Shown here: in pieces, positions 21,346 through 30,213 of the stretch | How positions within the stretch are numbered: the first letter of the stretch is position 1 | Layout of the letters: every line of letters starts with the position of its first letter | NCBI GenBank assembly: GCA_938009745.1 | Contig: CALLII010000031.1 | Coordinates: forward strand, 1 to 42,797 | Direction: 5' to 3' | Source of the DNA: an uncultured Flavobacteriales bacterium | GTDB taxonomy: Bacteria > Bacteroidota > Bacteroidia > Flavobacteriales_D > CAJJDF01 | Length of the DNA stretch: 42,797 nucleotides | Notes under the pieces: generated by a model | Told to the model about the DNA's origin: nothing | Database searches by the model: none | What the model saw: only the letters and a program-made list of their open reading frames with translations | Translations under genes and position numbers: made by a program

Positions 21346-21376
21346 GTGGCTTATTTTTAAGTAAACCTTAACAGGT

Positions 21377-22927
21377 TTATTTCTTAACTTTCAATCTTAC
21401 TATTGGGATTATAACTTCTTCCATAGAGATTCCACCATGCTGAAAGGTGTCTTTATAGAAGTTAACATAGTAATTGTAGTTATTAGGATAAGCAAAGAAA
21501 GTACTATCCTTACAGAAAACGTAACGCGTATTCTGGTTTATCTTTGGTAAGAAGGCATCATCAGGATTCTTAACCTCAAATACTTCTTTTTGGTTATAGC
21601 TTAGGTTTTTACCAAGCTTGTATCGCAAATTAGTATTCACGTTTTTGTCTCCAACAATCTTAACAGGGTTATCAACCTTCACCATTCCATGATCAGTTGT
21701 TAAAACAATATTGCATCCACTTTCAGCAATTTTCTTTACAACTTCCAATAAAGGAGAGTGTCTAAACCATGACTCTGTAATTGATCGGTAAGCCGAATCA
21801 TCATCTGCCAATTCTTTAATTACTTCCATGTCTGTACGGGCATGCGAAAGCATATCGACAAAGTTGTAGACAATAACATTAAAGTCATTATTTAATAAAT
21901 CAGAAAAATTATCTACAAGCTTTTTCCCTTTTGTATTGCTTGTTACTTTGGTATAAGATGTTTTTAAGCCGATTCCTAGCCTTTTTAGATGGTCATTAAG
22001 AAAATCCTCCTCAAAATTGTTTTTACCTCCTTCTTCGTCCTCTTCTACCCATTTAGATGGAAATCTCTTTCTTATTTCTGAAGGCATTAAGCCTGCAAAA
22101 AGAGAATTTCGAGCATATTGAGTTGCAGTAGGTAATATACTGAAGTAAGTATCTTCTTCTTCTACATCAAAATACTCACCAAAATAAGGTTTCAAAATTT
22201 TCCATTGATCATATCTAAAATTATCAATAACAATCAAAAAAGTATTTTTCTCTTTTATGAAAGGAGCAATTTTTTTAGAAAATAAAGTGTGAGATAAAAT
22301 GGGTAATTCATCAGAAGTCCCATTTAACCAATCTAGATAATTCTTCTCAATAAATCTACCAAACAACTGATTAGCCTCCCTTTTTTGCATTTCAAAAATC
22401 TCAGCCATACTTTTATCTTCCGAAGCATCCATTTTTAACTCCCAAAAAGTAAGTTGATCGTGCAGGTCTTTCCAATCATCAATATCCAGCCTATCCATTA
22501 ATCTCATTCCGATTTTTCTGAACTCTTGTTGGTAACTGTGAGTAGTTTCCTCACTTATTAATCTATTCTGGTCAATGTTTTTCTTTATCGCCAATAATAT
22601 CTGATTTGGATTTACTGGTTTAATTAAATAATCAGAAATATTTTTCCCAATTGCGCTCTCCATTATAGATTCTTCCTCACTTTTGGTAATCATTATAATT
22701 GGTAAAGAAGGACTAATTCGTTTGATCTCACTTAAAGCTTCTAAACCAGATATTCCTGGCATATTCTCATCCAAAAAAACAATATCATAATTATTATCAC
22801 CTACCATATCAATAGCTTCTGAGCCATTGTTTATAGTGTCTACATCAAATCCTTTTTGTTCCAAAAACATGATGTGTGGTTTTAATAAATCTATCTCATC
22901 ATCAGCCCATAAAATTCTTCCTGCCAT
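21377..22927 (-). CDS. porX: PorX-type response regulator with PglZ/alkaline-phosphatase-like domain
   Basis: PorX is a two-component response regulator that controls T9SS gene expression in Bacteroidota. The 516 residues show a receiver domain at about 1-120 with the acidic cluster ADDE (Asp9, Asp10, Glu11), phospho-acceptor Asp53 in FLDENMPG, Thr81 and Lys103 in YLIKPV. A helical linker (about 125-225) leads to a PglZ/alkaline-phosphatase-superfamily domain. Its metal-site candidates are Asp235 (FLIVIDNFRYDQW), Thr267 or Thr269 (ILPTATQYARNS), Asp358 and His362 (NFVDMLSHAR), Asp412-His413 (LTTDHGM) and His497 (FQHGGISMEE). In studied PorX proteins this domain is a zinc phosphodiesterase acting on nucleotide substrates, and activation comes from the PorY kinase; porY is not in this window. 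There is no DNA-binding domain, as expected. It converges with a T9SS cargo gene and is divergent from the HD-hydrolase operon. Confidence 0.95.
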   Translation of the reverse strand: MAGRILWADDEIDLLKPHIMFLEQKGFDVDTINNGSEAIDMVGDNNYDIVFLDENMPGISGLEALSEIKRISPSLPIIMITKSEEESIMESAIGKNISDYLIKPVNPNQILLAIKKNIDQNRLISEETTHSYQQEFRKIGMRLMDRLDIDDWKDLHDQLTFWELKMDASEDKSMAEIFEMQKREANQLFGRFIEKNYLDWLNGTSDELPILSHTLFSKKIAPFIKEKNTFLIVIDNFRYDQWKILKPYFGEYFDVEEEDTYFSILPTATQYARNSLFAGLMPSEIRKRFPSKWVEEDEEGGKNNFEEDFLNDHLKRLGIGLKTSYTKVTSNTKGKKLVDNFSDLLNNDFNVIVYNFVDMLSHARTDMEVIKELADDDSAYRSITESWFRHSPLLEVVKKIAESGCNIVLTTDHGMVKVDNPVKIVGDKNVNTNLRYKLGKNLSYNQKEVFEVKNPDDAFLPKINQNTRYVFCKDSTFFAYPNNYNYYVNFYKDTFQHGGISMEEVIIPIVRLKVKK

Positions 22928-22998
22928 TATTTTTTCTTTTTTATTTATCTATAATTTTTTTCAGTCTGGTACATGATTCAATAACCCGTTATTATTGT

Positions 22999-23006
22999 TA
23001 TTTTTG
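22999..23006 (+). promoter_or_regulatory. Possible -7 element of the HD-lpxK-PNP operon
   Basis: TATTTTTG matches TAnnTTTG exactly, 33 nt before the ATG of the HD-domain gene. No TTG at the expected -33 spacing was found, and the region is T-rich, so chance is possible. Confidence 0.35.
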
Positions 23007-23039
23007 TTTTGAAATAGCAACAAGCTATCAATTTATACC

Positions 23040-24263
23040 ATGAAGATACTTAACGACCCAATTTACGGTTTTATTACTATTCGTTATCCAATTATATTAA
23101 ATTTAATTGACCATCCTTATTTTCAGAGGTTGAACCGAATAAAACAGCTTGGATTATCCTATTTGGTATATCCTGGAGCACACCATACGCGATTTCATCA
23201 TGCTATTGGTTGCATGCACTTAATGCAAAATGCACTTGAGGTACTAAAAGTGAAAGATATTGAAATTACCGAGGAAGAAGAATTGAGTGTTTTAATAGCT
23301 ATTTTGCTTCATGATATTGGTCATGGACCATTTTCTCACGCTCTGGAACATACTTTAGTTCATGGAGTAACACATGAGGATATTTCTTTATTATTAATGG
23401 ATAAGTTGAACGAAGAATTTGATGGAAAGTTATCGTTAGCAATTCAAATCTTTACTAATAAATACAAAAAGAAATTCTTACACCAATTAGTTTCCTCCCA
23501 ATTGGATATGGATAGGTTGGATTATTTAAAAAGAGATAGTTTTTACAGTGGAGTTTCTGAAGGAGTGGTAAGTAGCGATCGAATTATAAATATGCTTAAC
23601 GTTTATGAAGATGAACTGGTTATAGAGGAAAAAGGAATTTATTCTATCGAGAAATTTATTGTTGCTAGACGATTAATGTATTGGCAGGTTTACCTCCATA
23701 AAACAGTTCTTTCAGCAGAAAATTTATTAGTAGAAATTTTAAAAAGAGCCATTCATTTGGCAAGAAATGGTGAAGAGGTACATTGTAGCCCAGTTCTCAA
23801 AAAATTCTTGTATGAAAGTTATGATACTGCGGAGTTTGGTGATTCTACAATTTTAGAGAGCTTCACAAAACTTGATGATTCAGATATTTATAGCGGAATT
23901 AAAGCTTGGTGCGACCACAGTGACTTTACCTTGTCTTCAATTTCAAGATCATTAATCAACAGGAATTTACCTAAAGTTTTAATCCAGAAAGAACCTTTTG
24001 AATCTGAAAGAATCCAATCTTTAAAAAATCAAGTAAAAGAAGCCTATGGAATTACTGATAGTGAAGTAAACCACTTTGTAATAAATAGCGAAATTGCTAA
24101 TAATGCCTACAATGCGCTTAAGGATAAGATTAATATTAGATACAAAGACGGAACTATTGCTAACATCACTGAAGCTTCTGACAACTTTAATATCAAGGCG
24201 TTAACTGAGCCTGTAAAAAAGTATTTCGTTTGTTATCCTAAAGAGTTTAGAGGCAAATGGTAA
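23040..24263 (+). CDS. HD-domain phosphohydrolase (dNTPase/SAMHD1-like fold)
   Basis: This is a predicted metal-dependent phosphohydrolase of 407 residues. The N-terminal segment DPIYGFITIRYPIILNLIDHP is followed by FQRLNRIKQLGLSYLVYPGA, the substrate-helix region typical of dNTPase/SAMHD1-related HD proteins. Metal ligands appear to be His53 or His54 (TRFHHAIG), His91-Asp92 (LLHDIGHGPFSH) and the later Asp in SSQLDMDRLDYL. The family includes dNTP triphosphohydrolases, but many such bacterial proteins are uncharacterised, so substrate is left open. I recall that Bacteroidota often carry this type of HD gene beside porX, as here in divergent orientation. The stop overlaps the lpxK start, so translational coupling is likely. 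In this genome the gene leads a small operon with lpxK and a purine nucleoside phosphorylase; with PNP, a role in nucleotide turnover is a reasonable inference. Confidence 0.9.
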   Translation: MKILNDPIYGFITIRYPIILNLIDHPYFQRLNRIKQLGLSYLVYPGAHHTRFHHAIGCMHLMQNALEVLKVKDIEITEEEELSVLIAILLHDIGHGPFSHALEHTLVHGVTHEDISLLLMDKLNEEFDGKLSLAIQIFTNKYKKKFLHQLVSSQLDMDRLDYLKRDSFYSGVSEGVVSSDRIINMLNVYEDELVIEEKGIYSIEKFIVARRLMYWQVYLHKTVLSAENLLVEILKRAIHLARNGEEVHCSPVLKKFLYESYDTAEFGDSTILESFTKLDDSDIYSGIKAWCDHSDFTLSSISRSLINRNLPKVLIQKEPFESERIQSLKNQVKEAYGITDSEVNHFVINSEIANNAYNALKDKINIRYKDGTIANITEASDNFNIKALTEPVKKYFVCYPKEFRGKW

Positions 24264-25288
24264 AGGTATTTCGATATTTGCTTTTGCCTATATCTTTCCT
24301 TTATGGATTGGTAGTTGGTTTGCGAAATATTTTGTTCAACAACAATATTTTGAAGTCGAGCGAATTTGATGTTAAAACTATCCTAGTAGGAAATATTGCT
24401 GCCGGAGGAACAGGAAAAACTCCTCATGTAGAGTATTTAATTAGGCTATTAAAAAATAAAAAAATAGCAACTCTATCAAGAGGATATGGAAGAAAAGTCC
24501 CTGGATTTCAGCAAGCTAATGAAGAGTCAACAGCTGTTAGTATTGGAGATGAACCGCTACAGTTTTATACTAAACACCCAGAGGTGAATGTGTTTGTTGA
24601 TACCAGTAGGGTAAATGGAATTATAGGTATAATGTCAAAAGAGGAAATTCCTGAAGTTGTTTTGTTAGATGATGCTTTTCAGCATAGGTCATTAAAAACC
24701 GGTTTTTCAATTTTGCTTACCGATTATAATGCTCCTTTTTATAAAGATTTTATGTTACCAACAGGTAATTTACGTGAGTTTACTAAAGGTAAAAAGCGAG
24801 CAGATGTAATCATTGTATCAAAATGCCCTTCAGCTTTATCTGATGCTGAGAAACAGCAAATAACAGAAAAAATAGATGCTTTACCAGAGCAAAAAGTGTT
24901 TTTTACTACAGTAAAATATGGAAGTTTCAATTCTCTTTTCAACCTTAAAGAACAGGTTGATTTAAAAGGAAAAGAGTTAATTGTTGTAACAGGTATAGCT
25001 AAATCAGAACCTTTTATAAATCATTTGACCAAGAATAATAATATTTCAAAGCATTTTAATTTTCCTGATCATCACAGATTTACGGATAAAAATATTCAAG
25101 AAATTATTTCTATTTTTGAGCGTAATAAGGATTCTGTGATAGTAATCACAGAAAAAGATGCAATGAGACTAAAAGAGCATAAAGCACTAGAAAGCCTGCC
25201 AATATTCTACTTACCGATAGAAGTAGATTTTATTCAAGACAAAGAAATTTTCGAAAAATTAATACATACTTATGTTGAATCAGATTAA
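24257..25288 (+). CDS. lpxK: Tetraacyldisaccharide 4'-kinase
   Basis: LpxK phosphorylates the 4'-position of the lipid A disaccharide at the inner face of the cytoplasmic membrane. It has 343 residues, close to the family norm. The hydrophobic N-terminus (VFRYLLLPISFLYGLVVGLRN) is a membrane-anchoring helix. The Walker A loop is GNIAAGGTGKTPHVEYL, followed by LSRGYGRK, SIGDEP, the Walker B-like VVLLDDAFQHRSLK and LLPTGNLREF, all characteristic LpxK segments. The ATG lies within the last codons of the HD gene (7-nt overlap), and its end overlaps the next gene by 17 nt. Together with the LpxH-like gene near 32.4 kb it shows that this organism makes lipid A, as expected for a Gram-negative Bacteroidota. 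Confidence 0.96.
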   Translation: MVKVFRYLLLPISFLYGLVVGLRNILFNNNILKSSEFDVKTILVGNIAAGGTGKTPHVEYLIRLLKNKKIATLSRGYGRKVPGFQQANEESTAVSIGDEPLQFYTKHPEVNVFVDTSRVNGIIGIMSKEEIPEVVLLDDAFQHRSLKTGFSILLTDYNAPFYKDFMLPTGNLREFTKGKKRADVIIVSKCPSALSDAEKQQITEKIDALPEQKVFFTTVKYGSFNSLFNLKEQVDLKGKELIVVTGIAKSEPFINHLTKNNNISKHFNFPDHHRFTDKNIQEIISIFERNKDSVIVITEKDAMRLKEHKALESLPIFYLPIEVDFIQDKEIFEKLIHTYVESD

Positions 25289-26084
25289 AGAAACTGCTGA
25301 ATTTATCAAGAACAAAATAAATAAAACTTGTGAGGTTGGAATTATTTTGGGAACAGGATTGGGTGAATTAGCTAATGATATAGAAACTACACATAGTTTC
25401 GCTTATGAAGAAATTCCAAACTTCCCAGTCTCAACTGTAGAAGGGCATTCGGGAAAATTAATAATAGGGTCTCTTGGTGGTAAAACTGTTGTTGCACTCC
25501 AAGGGAGGTTTCATTATTACGAAGGATACTCAATGAATGAAGTGGTTTTTCCAGTTCGAGTAATGAAGTTTTTGGGAATTGAAACTCTTATAGTTTCCAA
25601 TGCAAGTGGAGGAGTAAATCCAGACTATGAAATTGGGGAAATAATGATAATTGATGATCACATTAACCTATTTGGAGACAATCCTTTAATTGGAAAAAAC
25701 ATGGATGAGTTAGGACCTAGATTTCCTGATATGAGCGAACCTTACGATAAAAAATTGATAGCTAAAGCTCACGAAATAGCTAAAAATGAAAATATAAAAG
25801 TGGTTCAAGGAAGTTATGCTGGCTTATCTGGACCAACTCTTGAAACCCCAGCTGAATATAAATATGTGCGAAATATTGGAGCAGATACTGTGGGTATGTC
25901 AACCGTGCCCGAAGTAATAGCAGCAAGGCATATGGGGATTCCTTGTTTTGGGTTTTCAATAATTACTGACCTTGGAGTGCCAGGAAAAATAATTGAAATG
26001 ACTCACGAAATTGTTCAAGAAGTTGCAAGAAAAGCAACTCCAAAAGTTACCAAAATCACTAAAGAATTAATAGCATCTCTTTAA
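25272..26084 (+). CDS. Purine nucleoside phosphorylase, trimeric type
   Basis: This enzyme splits purine nucleosides with phosphate to free base plus ribose-1-phosphate, in purine salvage. At 270 residues it fits the trimeric, PNP/MTAP-type family (punA/deoD2-like). Characteristic segments: GIILGTGLGELA (phosphate loop), STVEGHSGKL, LQGRFHYYEGY, SNASGGVN, GPTLETPAEYKYV with the conserved Glu of the purine site, VGMSTVPEVIAARH and ITDLGVPG. The Glu in ETPAEY and a residue after ITD usually set 6-oxopurine preference; here ITDLG lacks the typical Asn (ITNxA) of guanosine/inosine-type enzymes, so base preference is uncertain. The ATG lies 17 nt inside lpxK, making it the last gene of the overlapping HD-lpxK-PNP operon. 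The following 104 nt are gene-free, with no convincing terminator seen. Confidence 0.94.
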   Translation: MLNQIKETAEFIKNKINKTCEVGIILGTGLGELANDIETTHSFAYEEIPNFPVSTVEGHSGKLIIGSLGGKTVVALQGRFHYYEGYSMNEVVFPVRVMKFLGIETLIVSNASGGVNPDYEIGEIMIIDDHINLFGDNPLIGKNMDELGPRFPDMSEPYDKKLIAKAHEIAKNENIKVVQGSYAGLSGPTLETPAEYKYVRNIGADTVGMSTVPEVIAARHMGIPCFGFSIITDLGVPGKIIEMTHEIVQEVARKATPKVTKITKELIASL

Positions 26085-26188
26085 AGAAACAGAGTTCACT
26101 TAATTAACAAAAATCGGATGATAACCTCTTGCATATCTAACTATTGGATGTTCTTTTTTATGTAAATTAGTAGCAATTACCAATCATA

Positions 26189-27565
26189 ATGAAAAAACTC
26201 CTTCTTTTAGTTTGTCTTTTTTTAATGTCTACAGCCTTTTTAAAAGCTCAAGATAGCTTTAAAATGAACAAACTTTTTCAATGGAAAGATAGCTCAATAT
26301 CTGCAACATCCTTGTACAACAATACCTATAACGAAATTTGGGGGTACGTTAAAGATGGAAAAGAATATGCAATTATAGGATCTACAAGAGGTACCCACTT
26401 TTTTGACGTTACAAATCCATCCTCACCAATCCAAGTAGATTTTGTAATGGGTCGAGATACTGGAGTTCAAATTGTTCACAGAGATTATCACGATTATAGA
26501 GGGTATTTATATATGGTTTCGGATGAAGGAGATGCCTCCTTGCAAATAGTTGATTTGTCGTTTTTGCCCGATTCAGTTCATGTAGTTTATGATCAAGACA
26601 CAACAATTAAATTATCGCATAATATTTTTATCGATACCGCAGTAGGTAAATTATACTCTTGCGGAGGAGGTAATCAAAGAAAATTTGATGTTTTTTCTTT
26701 GACCAACCCATTATCCCCTGAGCTATTATTTAGATGCGAAAACGATATTTCTTGGTGGGCATCTACAGTAGGAACTTTGGGCTATGTGCATGATGCTTTT
26801 GCCAGAAACGATTCTGTTTATTGCAATGCAGGAACAGGATTGTTTGTAGTTGATTTTAGTGGAACGCCAACATTAATGGGAACTATAACTAGTTATCCAG
26901 ATAGAGGTTACAACCATTCTGGGTGGCTTAATGAATCGGGAACTATTTATGCAATGGGTGATGAAACTCACGGTAAAAAAATGAAAATTTTAGATGTTTC
27001 TGATCTAACCAATATTCAGTTTTTAGATACAGTTGGGGTGCAAGATAATGTTGGGATTATACATAATCAAATCATTATGGGTGATTATGTGTATGTTGCT
27101 TACTATTACAATGGAGTTTATGTATATGATATTTCTAATCCTTCAGTACCCGAATTAGTAGGTTTTTATGACACTTCAAAAGAAAGAAATTTCGGAAGCT
27201 TTAGAGGGGCCTGGGGTATTTATCCTTTTTTACCTTCTGGAATATTATTAGCATCCGACATGCAAGAAGGTTTATTTGTTCTTGAACTTGAAAAACCTTT
27301 AGAAAAAGAGGAAGAAAGTAGGTTCATGATTTTTCCTAACCCTGTTGTTTCTGATTTAATTATTGCAGGATTAAGTAATTATGACGAAGAATATACGTTA
27401 CAGGTTTTCGATAGTAAAGGAGCAATGATTGTCGATACTAAATTCTACAGTAAGTTTTTAGAAAAAAACATCATTCCTTTACCAGCAGAAATGAATCAAG
27501 GAGTTTATGTAGTAAACATATTTAATAGTACTTTTACCGAAAGTATAAAACTAATTAAACAATAG
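26189..27565 (+). CDS. Secreted choice-of-anchor B (LVIVD-repeat) protein with T9SS sorting domain
   Basis: This is a 458-residue exported protein of unknown function. A signal peptide (MKKLLLLVCLFLMSTAFLKAQ) is followed by an LVIVD-type beta-propeller-like body. Repeats such as THFFDVTNPSSPIQV, LQIVDLSFLPDSV, FDVFSLTNPLSPELL, MKILDVSDLTNIQFL and VYVYDISNPSVPELV each pair a (D/V)-(I/V)-(S/T)-NP strand with a loop. Several His and Asp residues (IVHRDYHDYRGY, LSHNIFID, GYNHSGWLNESG, IIHNQIIMGDY) recur, as is usual in the choice-of-anchor B family. The last 80 or so residues are a T9SS sorting domain (FMIFPNPVVSDLI ... QGVYVVNIF ... SIKLIKQ). gatB starts two bases after its stop, so the pair is probably co-transcribed although unrelated in function. 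The upstream gap holds only weak promoter-like sequence (TAAATTAG). Confidence 0.9.
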   Translation: MKKLLLLVCLFLMSTAFLKAQDSFKMNKLFQWKDSSISATSLYNNTYNEIWGYVKDGKEYAIIGSTRGTHFFDVTNPSSPIQVDFVMGRDTGVQIVHRDYHDYRGYLYMVSDEGDASLQIVDLSFLPDSVHVVYDQDTTIKLSHNIFIDTAVGKLYSCGGGNQRKFDVFSLTNPLSPELLFRCENDISWWASTVGTLGYVHDAFARNDSVYCNAGTGLFVVDFSGTPTLMGTITSYPDRGYNHSGWLNESGTIYAMGDETHGKKMKILDVSDLTNIQFLDTVGVQDNVGIIHNQIIMGDYVYVAYYYNGVYVYDISNPSVPELVGFYDTSKERNFGSFRGAWGIYPFLPSGILLASDMQEGLFVLELEKPLEKEEESRFMIFPNPVVSDLIIAGLSNYDEEYTLQVFDSKGAMIVDTKFYSKFLEKNIIPLPAEMNQGVYVVNIFNSTFTESIKLIKQ

Positions 27566-27567
27566 AG

Positions 27568-29022
27568 TTGAGCACTATATACGATAAATACGAAACAGTA
27601 ATTGGACTAGAGATTCACGCTCAGTTACAAACAAAGACCAAAGCATATTCTAGCGATAGAAATGAATATGGAGCAACACCCAACACCAATGTTAGTGTAG
27701 TAACTTTAGGTCACCCAGGAACTTTACCACTTTATAATAAGGAGGCCGTAAAGTTTGCTGTAAAAATGGGATTAGCTTGTGAAAGTGGCATTACTCAAGA
27801 CATGATTTTTGCAAGAAAAAACTATTTCTATCCAGATTTACCAAAAGGATATCAAATAACCCAAGACGAAACACCAATTTGTACGGGAGGTTATATTCAA
27901 ATTACTGATGCAGATGGTAACCCTAAAAAGGTAACATTAACCAGAATTCATCTTGAAGAAGATGCAGGAAAAAGTATTCATGATTTAGATCCTTACAACA
28001 CACTAATTGACTTAAACAGGGCAGGAACTCCTTTGATTGAAATTGTAAGTGAGCCAGAAATTAAATCTTCGCAAGAAGCATATGACTACGTTACAGAAGT
28101 GAGAAAGCTAGTTCGTTACCTTGATATTTGTGATGGAAACATGGAAGAGGGAAGTTTAAGATGTGATGCGAACGTATCAGTAATGCTTAAAGGAGCAAAT
28201 AAATTTGGGAACAGAACAGAGGTAAAGAATATGAACTCAATGAGAAATGTTCAGAAAGCCATTGATTATGAGGTAAAAAGACAAATTGATTTATTAGAGC
28301 AAGGAGAAACTATTGCTACTGAAACAAGAAGTTTTAATGCAGCTGATGGCTCTACTATTTCTATGAGAAGTAAGGAAGGGGCTAACGATTACCGTTTCTT
28401 CCCTGAGCCAGATTTACAGCCATTAAGGGTTTCTGAAGACTACATAAACAAAGTGAGAGAAGTAATGCCTCCTCTGCCTAATCAGCTAATTAAAAAGTAT
28501 ACTGAGGAGTTAGAATTATCGGAGTATGATGCACATGTATTAACCGAAAACAAAGAAGTAGCTCTTTACTTTGAAGAAGTAATAAAAACTCAAAAAAACT
28601 ATAAGTCTGCATCAAACTGGGTAACAGTAAACATCAAGTCTTATCTTAATGAAAAGGCTATCGAAATAGATGAGTTTGGTGTGAATCCTGCTACTATTTC
28701 GGAGTTAATCCAGCTTATAGAAGACAATAAAATAAGTAATTCGGTTGCCTCTCAAAAGGTATTTCCACTACTTATCGAATCACCAGAAAAATCACCATTA
28801 GCAATTGCACAAGAAAATAATTGGATTCAAGATTCTGATGAAGATGCAATGCTGGAGCTAGTGAATAAAGCGTTAGCAAAATTCCCTGCAAAAGTAGAAG
28901 AATACAAAAGCGGAAAAAAAGGTCTTTTAGGTTTGTTTATGGGAGAAGTGATGAAACAGTCACAAGGTAAAGCTGACCCAAAAGTTGCCAATCAATTATT
29001 AATGAAACAATTAGAAAAATAA
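27568..29022 (+). CDS. gatB: Aspartyl/glutamyl-tRNA amidotransferase subunit B
   Basis: GatB is the kinase/transamidase subunit of GatCAB, which converts Glu-tRNA-Gln (and in some bacteria Asp-tRNA-Asn) to the correct amide form. The 484 residues match family length. Visible segments: YDKYETVIGLEIHAQLQTKTK at the start, RKNYFYPDLPKGYQITQ, HLEEDAGKSIHD, DLNRAGTPLIEIV, GSLRCDANVS, and a C-terminal YqeY-like helical tail (AKFPAKVEEYKSGKKGLLGLFMGEVMKQSQGKADPK). The reading frame begins with TTG; no in-frame ATG occurs before the conserved YDKYE block, so TTG is the likely start. It sits two bases after the upstream stop, suggesting initiation by reinitiation or coupling. gatA and gatC are not in the window. 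Confidence 0.97.
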   Translation: MSTIYDKYETVIGLEIHAQLQTKTKAYSSDRNEYGATPNTNVSVVTLGHPGTLPLYNKEAVKFAVKMGLACESGITQDMIFARKNYFYPDLPKGYQITQDETPICTGGYIQITDADGNPKKVTLTRIHLEEDAGKSIHDLDPYNTLIDLNRAGTPLIEIVSEPEIKSSQEAYDYVTEVRKLVRYLDICDGNMEEGSLRCDANVSVMLKGANKFGNRTEVKNMNSMRNVQKAIDYEVKRQIDLLEQGETIATETRSFNAADGSTISMRSKEGANDYRFFPEPDLQPLRVSEDYINKVREVMPPLPNQLIKKYTEELELSEYDAHVLTENKEVALYFEEVIKTQKNYKSASNWVTVNIKSYLNEKAIEIDEFGVNPATISELIQLIEDNKISNSVASQKVFPLLIESPEKSPLAIAQENNWIQDSDEDAMLELVNKALAKFPAKVEEYKSGKKGLLGLFMGEVMKQSQGKADPKVANQLLMKQLEK

Positions 29023-29033
29023 TAAGTTTTAAT

Positions 29034-30197
29034 ATGAAAAAATTAAGTTTATATATTCTCGTTCTTTTCGCACTATTAAACTGCGAAAAAAAAGCCAATC
29101 ACGTAATCAATGGATCTGTTGATATGATAGGTTTAGCCGAAAATCAACAAGTGTATTTGTATGCACTTGAAGATAAATTTTTAACACCAATTGATTCGGT
29201 TGTTCTAACCAAAGAAGGTAAGTTTACTTTAAATATTAAAGAGCCAAAAAAAGGAGTTTTCCACTTTGGGAGTTCGCTTCGTAATACTTTTCCAATAGTA
29301 TTGGATTCTGAAACTAAGGAAATGAATTTAGAGATAAATAATAACCAGCAGTTCGCTATGGATTATACTGTTTCTGGTTCTAAATCTTCTGCTCAAATTT
29401 CCGAGTTCTACAACAAGGTTTATGACATGATGATTTTTAATCAAAAGAAATCTGAGGAAAGAAATATGGTTTCAAACAATCCAGAATCAATTTCATCAAT
29501 TGAAATGGAGATGATGAAAAAAAATCAGGAGTTTTTGGAGTATAGAAAAAACTACATTAAAAGCAACAAAGGATCTGAGGCACTAATAGCAGTAATAGCT
29601 CAAATCGATCCAAACTCCGAGATGGAATTACTGAAAGAAGTAGCTACAGACATTAACTTAACTCTTCCTAATTCACCATACTCTAATAGTTTAAATGAAG
29701 ACATTAAAAGATTAGAAGAGCAACAGGCTAAACAAATAGAAGAACAAAGAAAGCAAGAGGGAAAGATGAATGCAATGCTTCCGATAGGAGGAATGGCTCC
29801 GGAGCTGGACTTCCCAAGTCCAAATGGCAAGAATATCAAGTTGTCTTCATTAAGGGGGAAGGTTGTGTTAGTAGATTTTTGGGCATCTTGGTGTAGACCA
29901 TGTAGAGCTGAAAATCCTAACGTAGTTAGGCTGTATAACCAATATAAATCTAAAGGATTTGAAGTATATAGTTTTTCTTTAGATGATAACAAAAGCAAAT
30001 GGGAGGAAGCGATAAAGACTGATGGTTTAGTATGGAAATCTCACACTAGTGATTTAAAACAATGGCAAACTGAAGCTATAAATTTATATGGATTCAGAGG
30101 CATTCCTTTTACTGTTTTAATTGATAGAAATGGAAAAATTTTAGCCCGAGGATTAAGAGGATTAGAGTTAGAAGAAAAACTTAAAGAACTATTATAA
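29034..30197 (+). CDS. TlpA-like thiol-disulfide lipoprotein, DUF4369-like N-terminus (copy 1, CRPC)
   Basis: This 387-residue predicted lipoprotein (hydrophobic stretch ending FALLNCEKK, lipid Cys) faces the periplasm or outer membrane. Residues about 25-130 resemble DUF4369 (INGSVDMIGLAENQQVYLYA ... DSVVLTKEGKFTLNI). A helical linker with a charged coiled-coil-like stretch (RLEEQQAKQIEEQRKQEG) leads to a C-terminal thioredoxin fold. Its active site reads FWASWCRPCRAENP, and the cis-Pro loop is RGIPFTVLIDRNGK. It probably acts as a reductase or disulfide-exchange protein for envelope proteins. The Arg in CRPC in place of Gly could shift redox potential relative to copies 2 and 3. It is the first of three tandem paralogues, 11 nt after gatB. 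Confidence 0.92.
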   Translation: MKKLSLYILVLFALLNCEKKANHVINGSVDMIGLAENQQVYLYALEDKFLTPIDSVVLTKEGKFTLNIKEPKKGVFHFGSSLRNTFPIVLDSETKEMNLEINNNQQFAMDYTVSGSKSSAQISEFYNKVYDMMIFNQKKSEERNMVSNNPESISSIEMEMMKKNQEFLEYRKNYIKSNKGSEALIAVIAQIDPNSEMELLKEVATDINLTLPNSPYSNSLNEDIKRLEEQQAKQIEEQRKQEGKMNAMLPIGGMAPELDFPSPNGKNIKLSSLRGKVVLVDFWASWCRPCRAENPNVVRLYNQYKSKGFEVYSFSLDDNKSKWEEAIKTDGLVWKSHTSDLKQWQTEAINLYGFRGIPFTVLIDRNGKILARGLRGLELEEKLKELL

Positions 30198-30213
30198 TTT
30201 AGATATTGGCTCA

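Noticed and set aside
21377-22927. Reading the PglZ-like gene as part of a BREX phage-defence system
   Set aside because: The N-terminal receiver domain and overall layout are those of PorX, and no other BREX gene is present.
26085-26188. Possible tRNA or small RNA in the gap before the choice-of-anchor B gene
   Set aside because: No cloverleaf or TTCRA T-loop could be found, and no strong hairpin is present.
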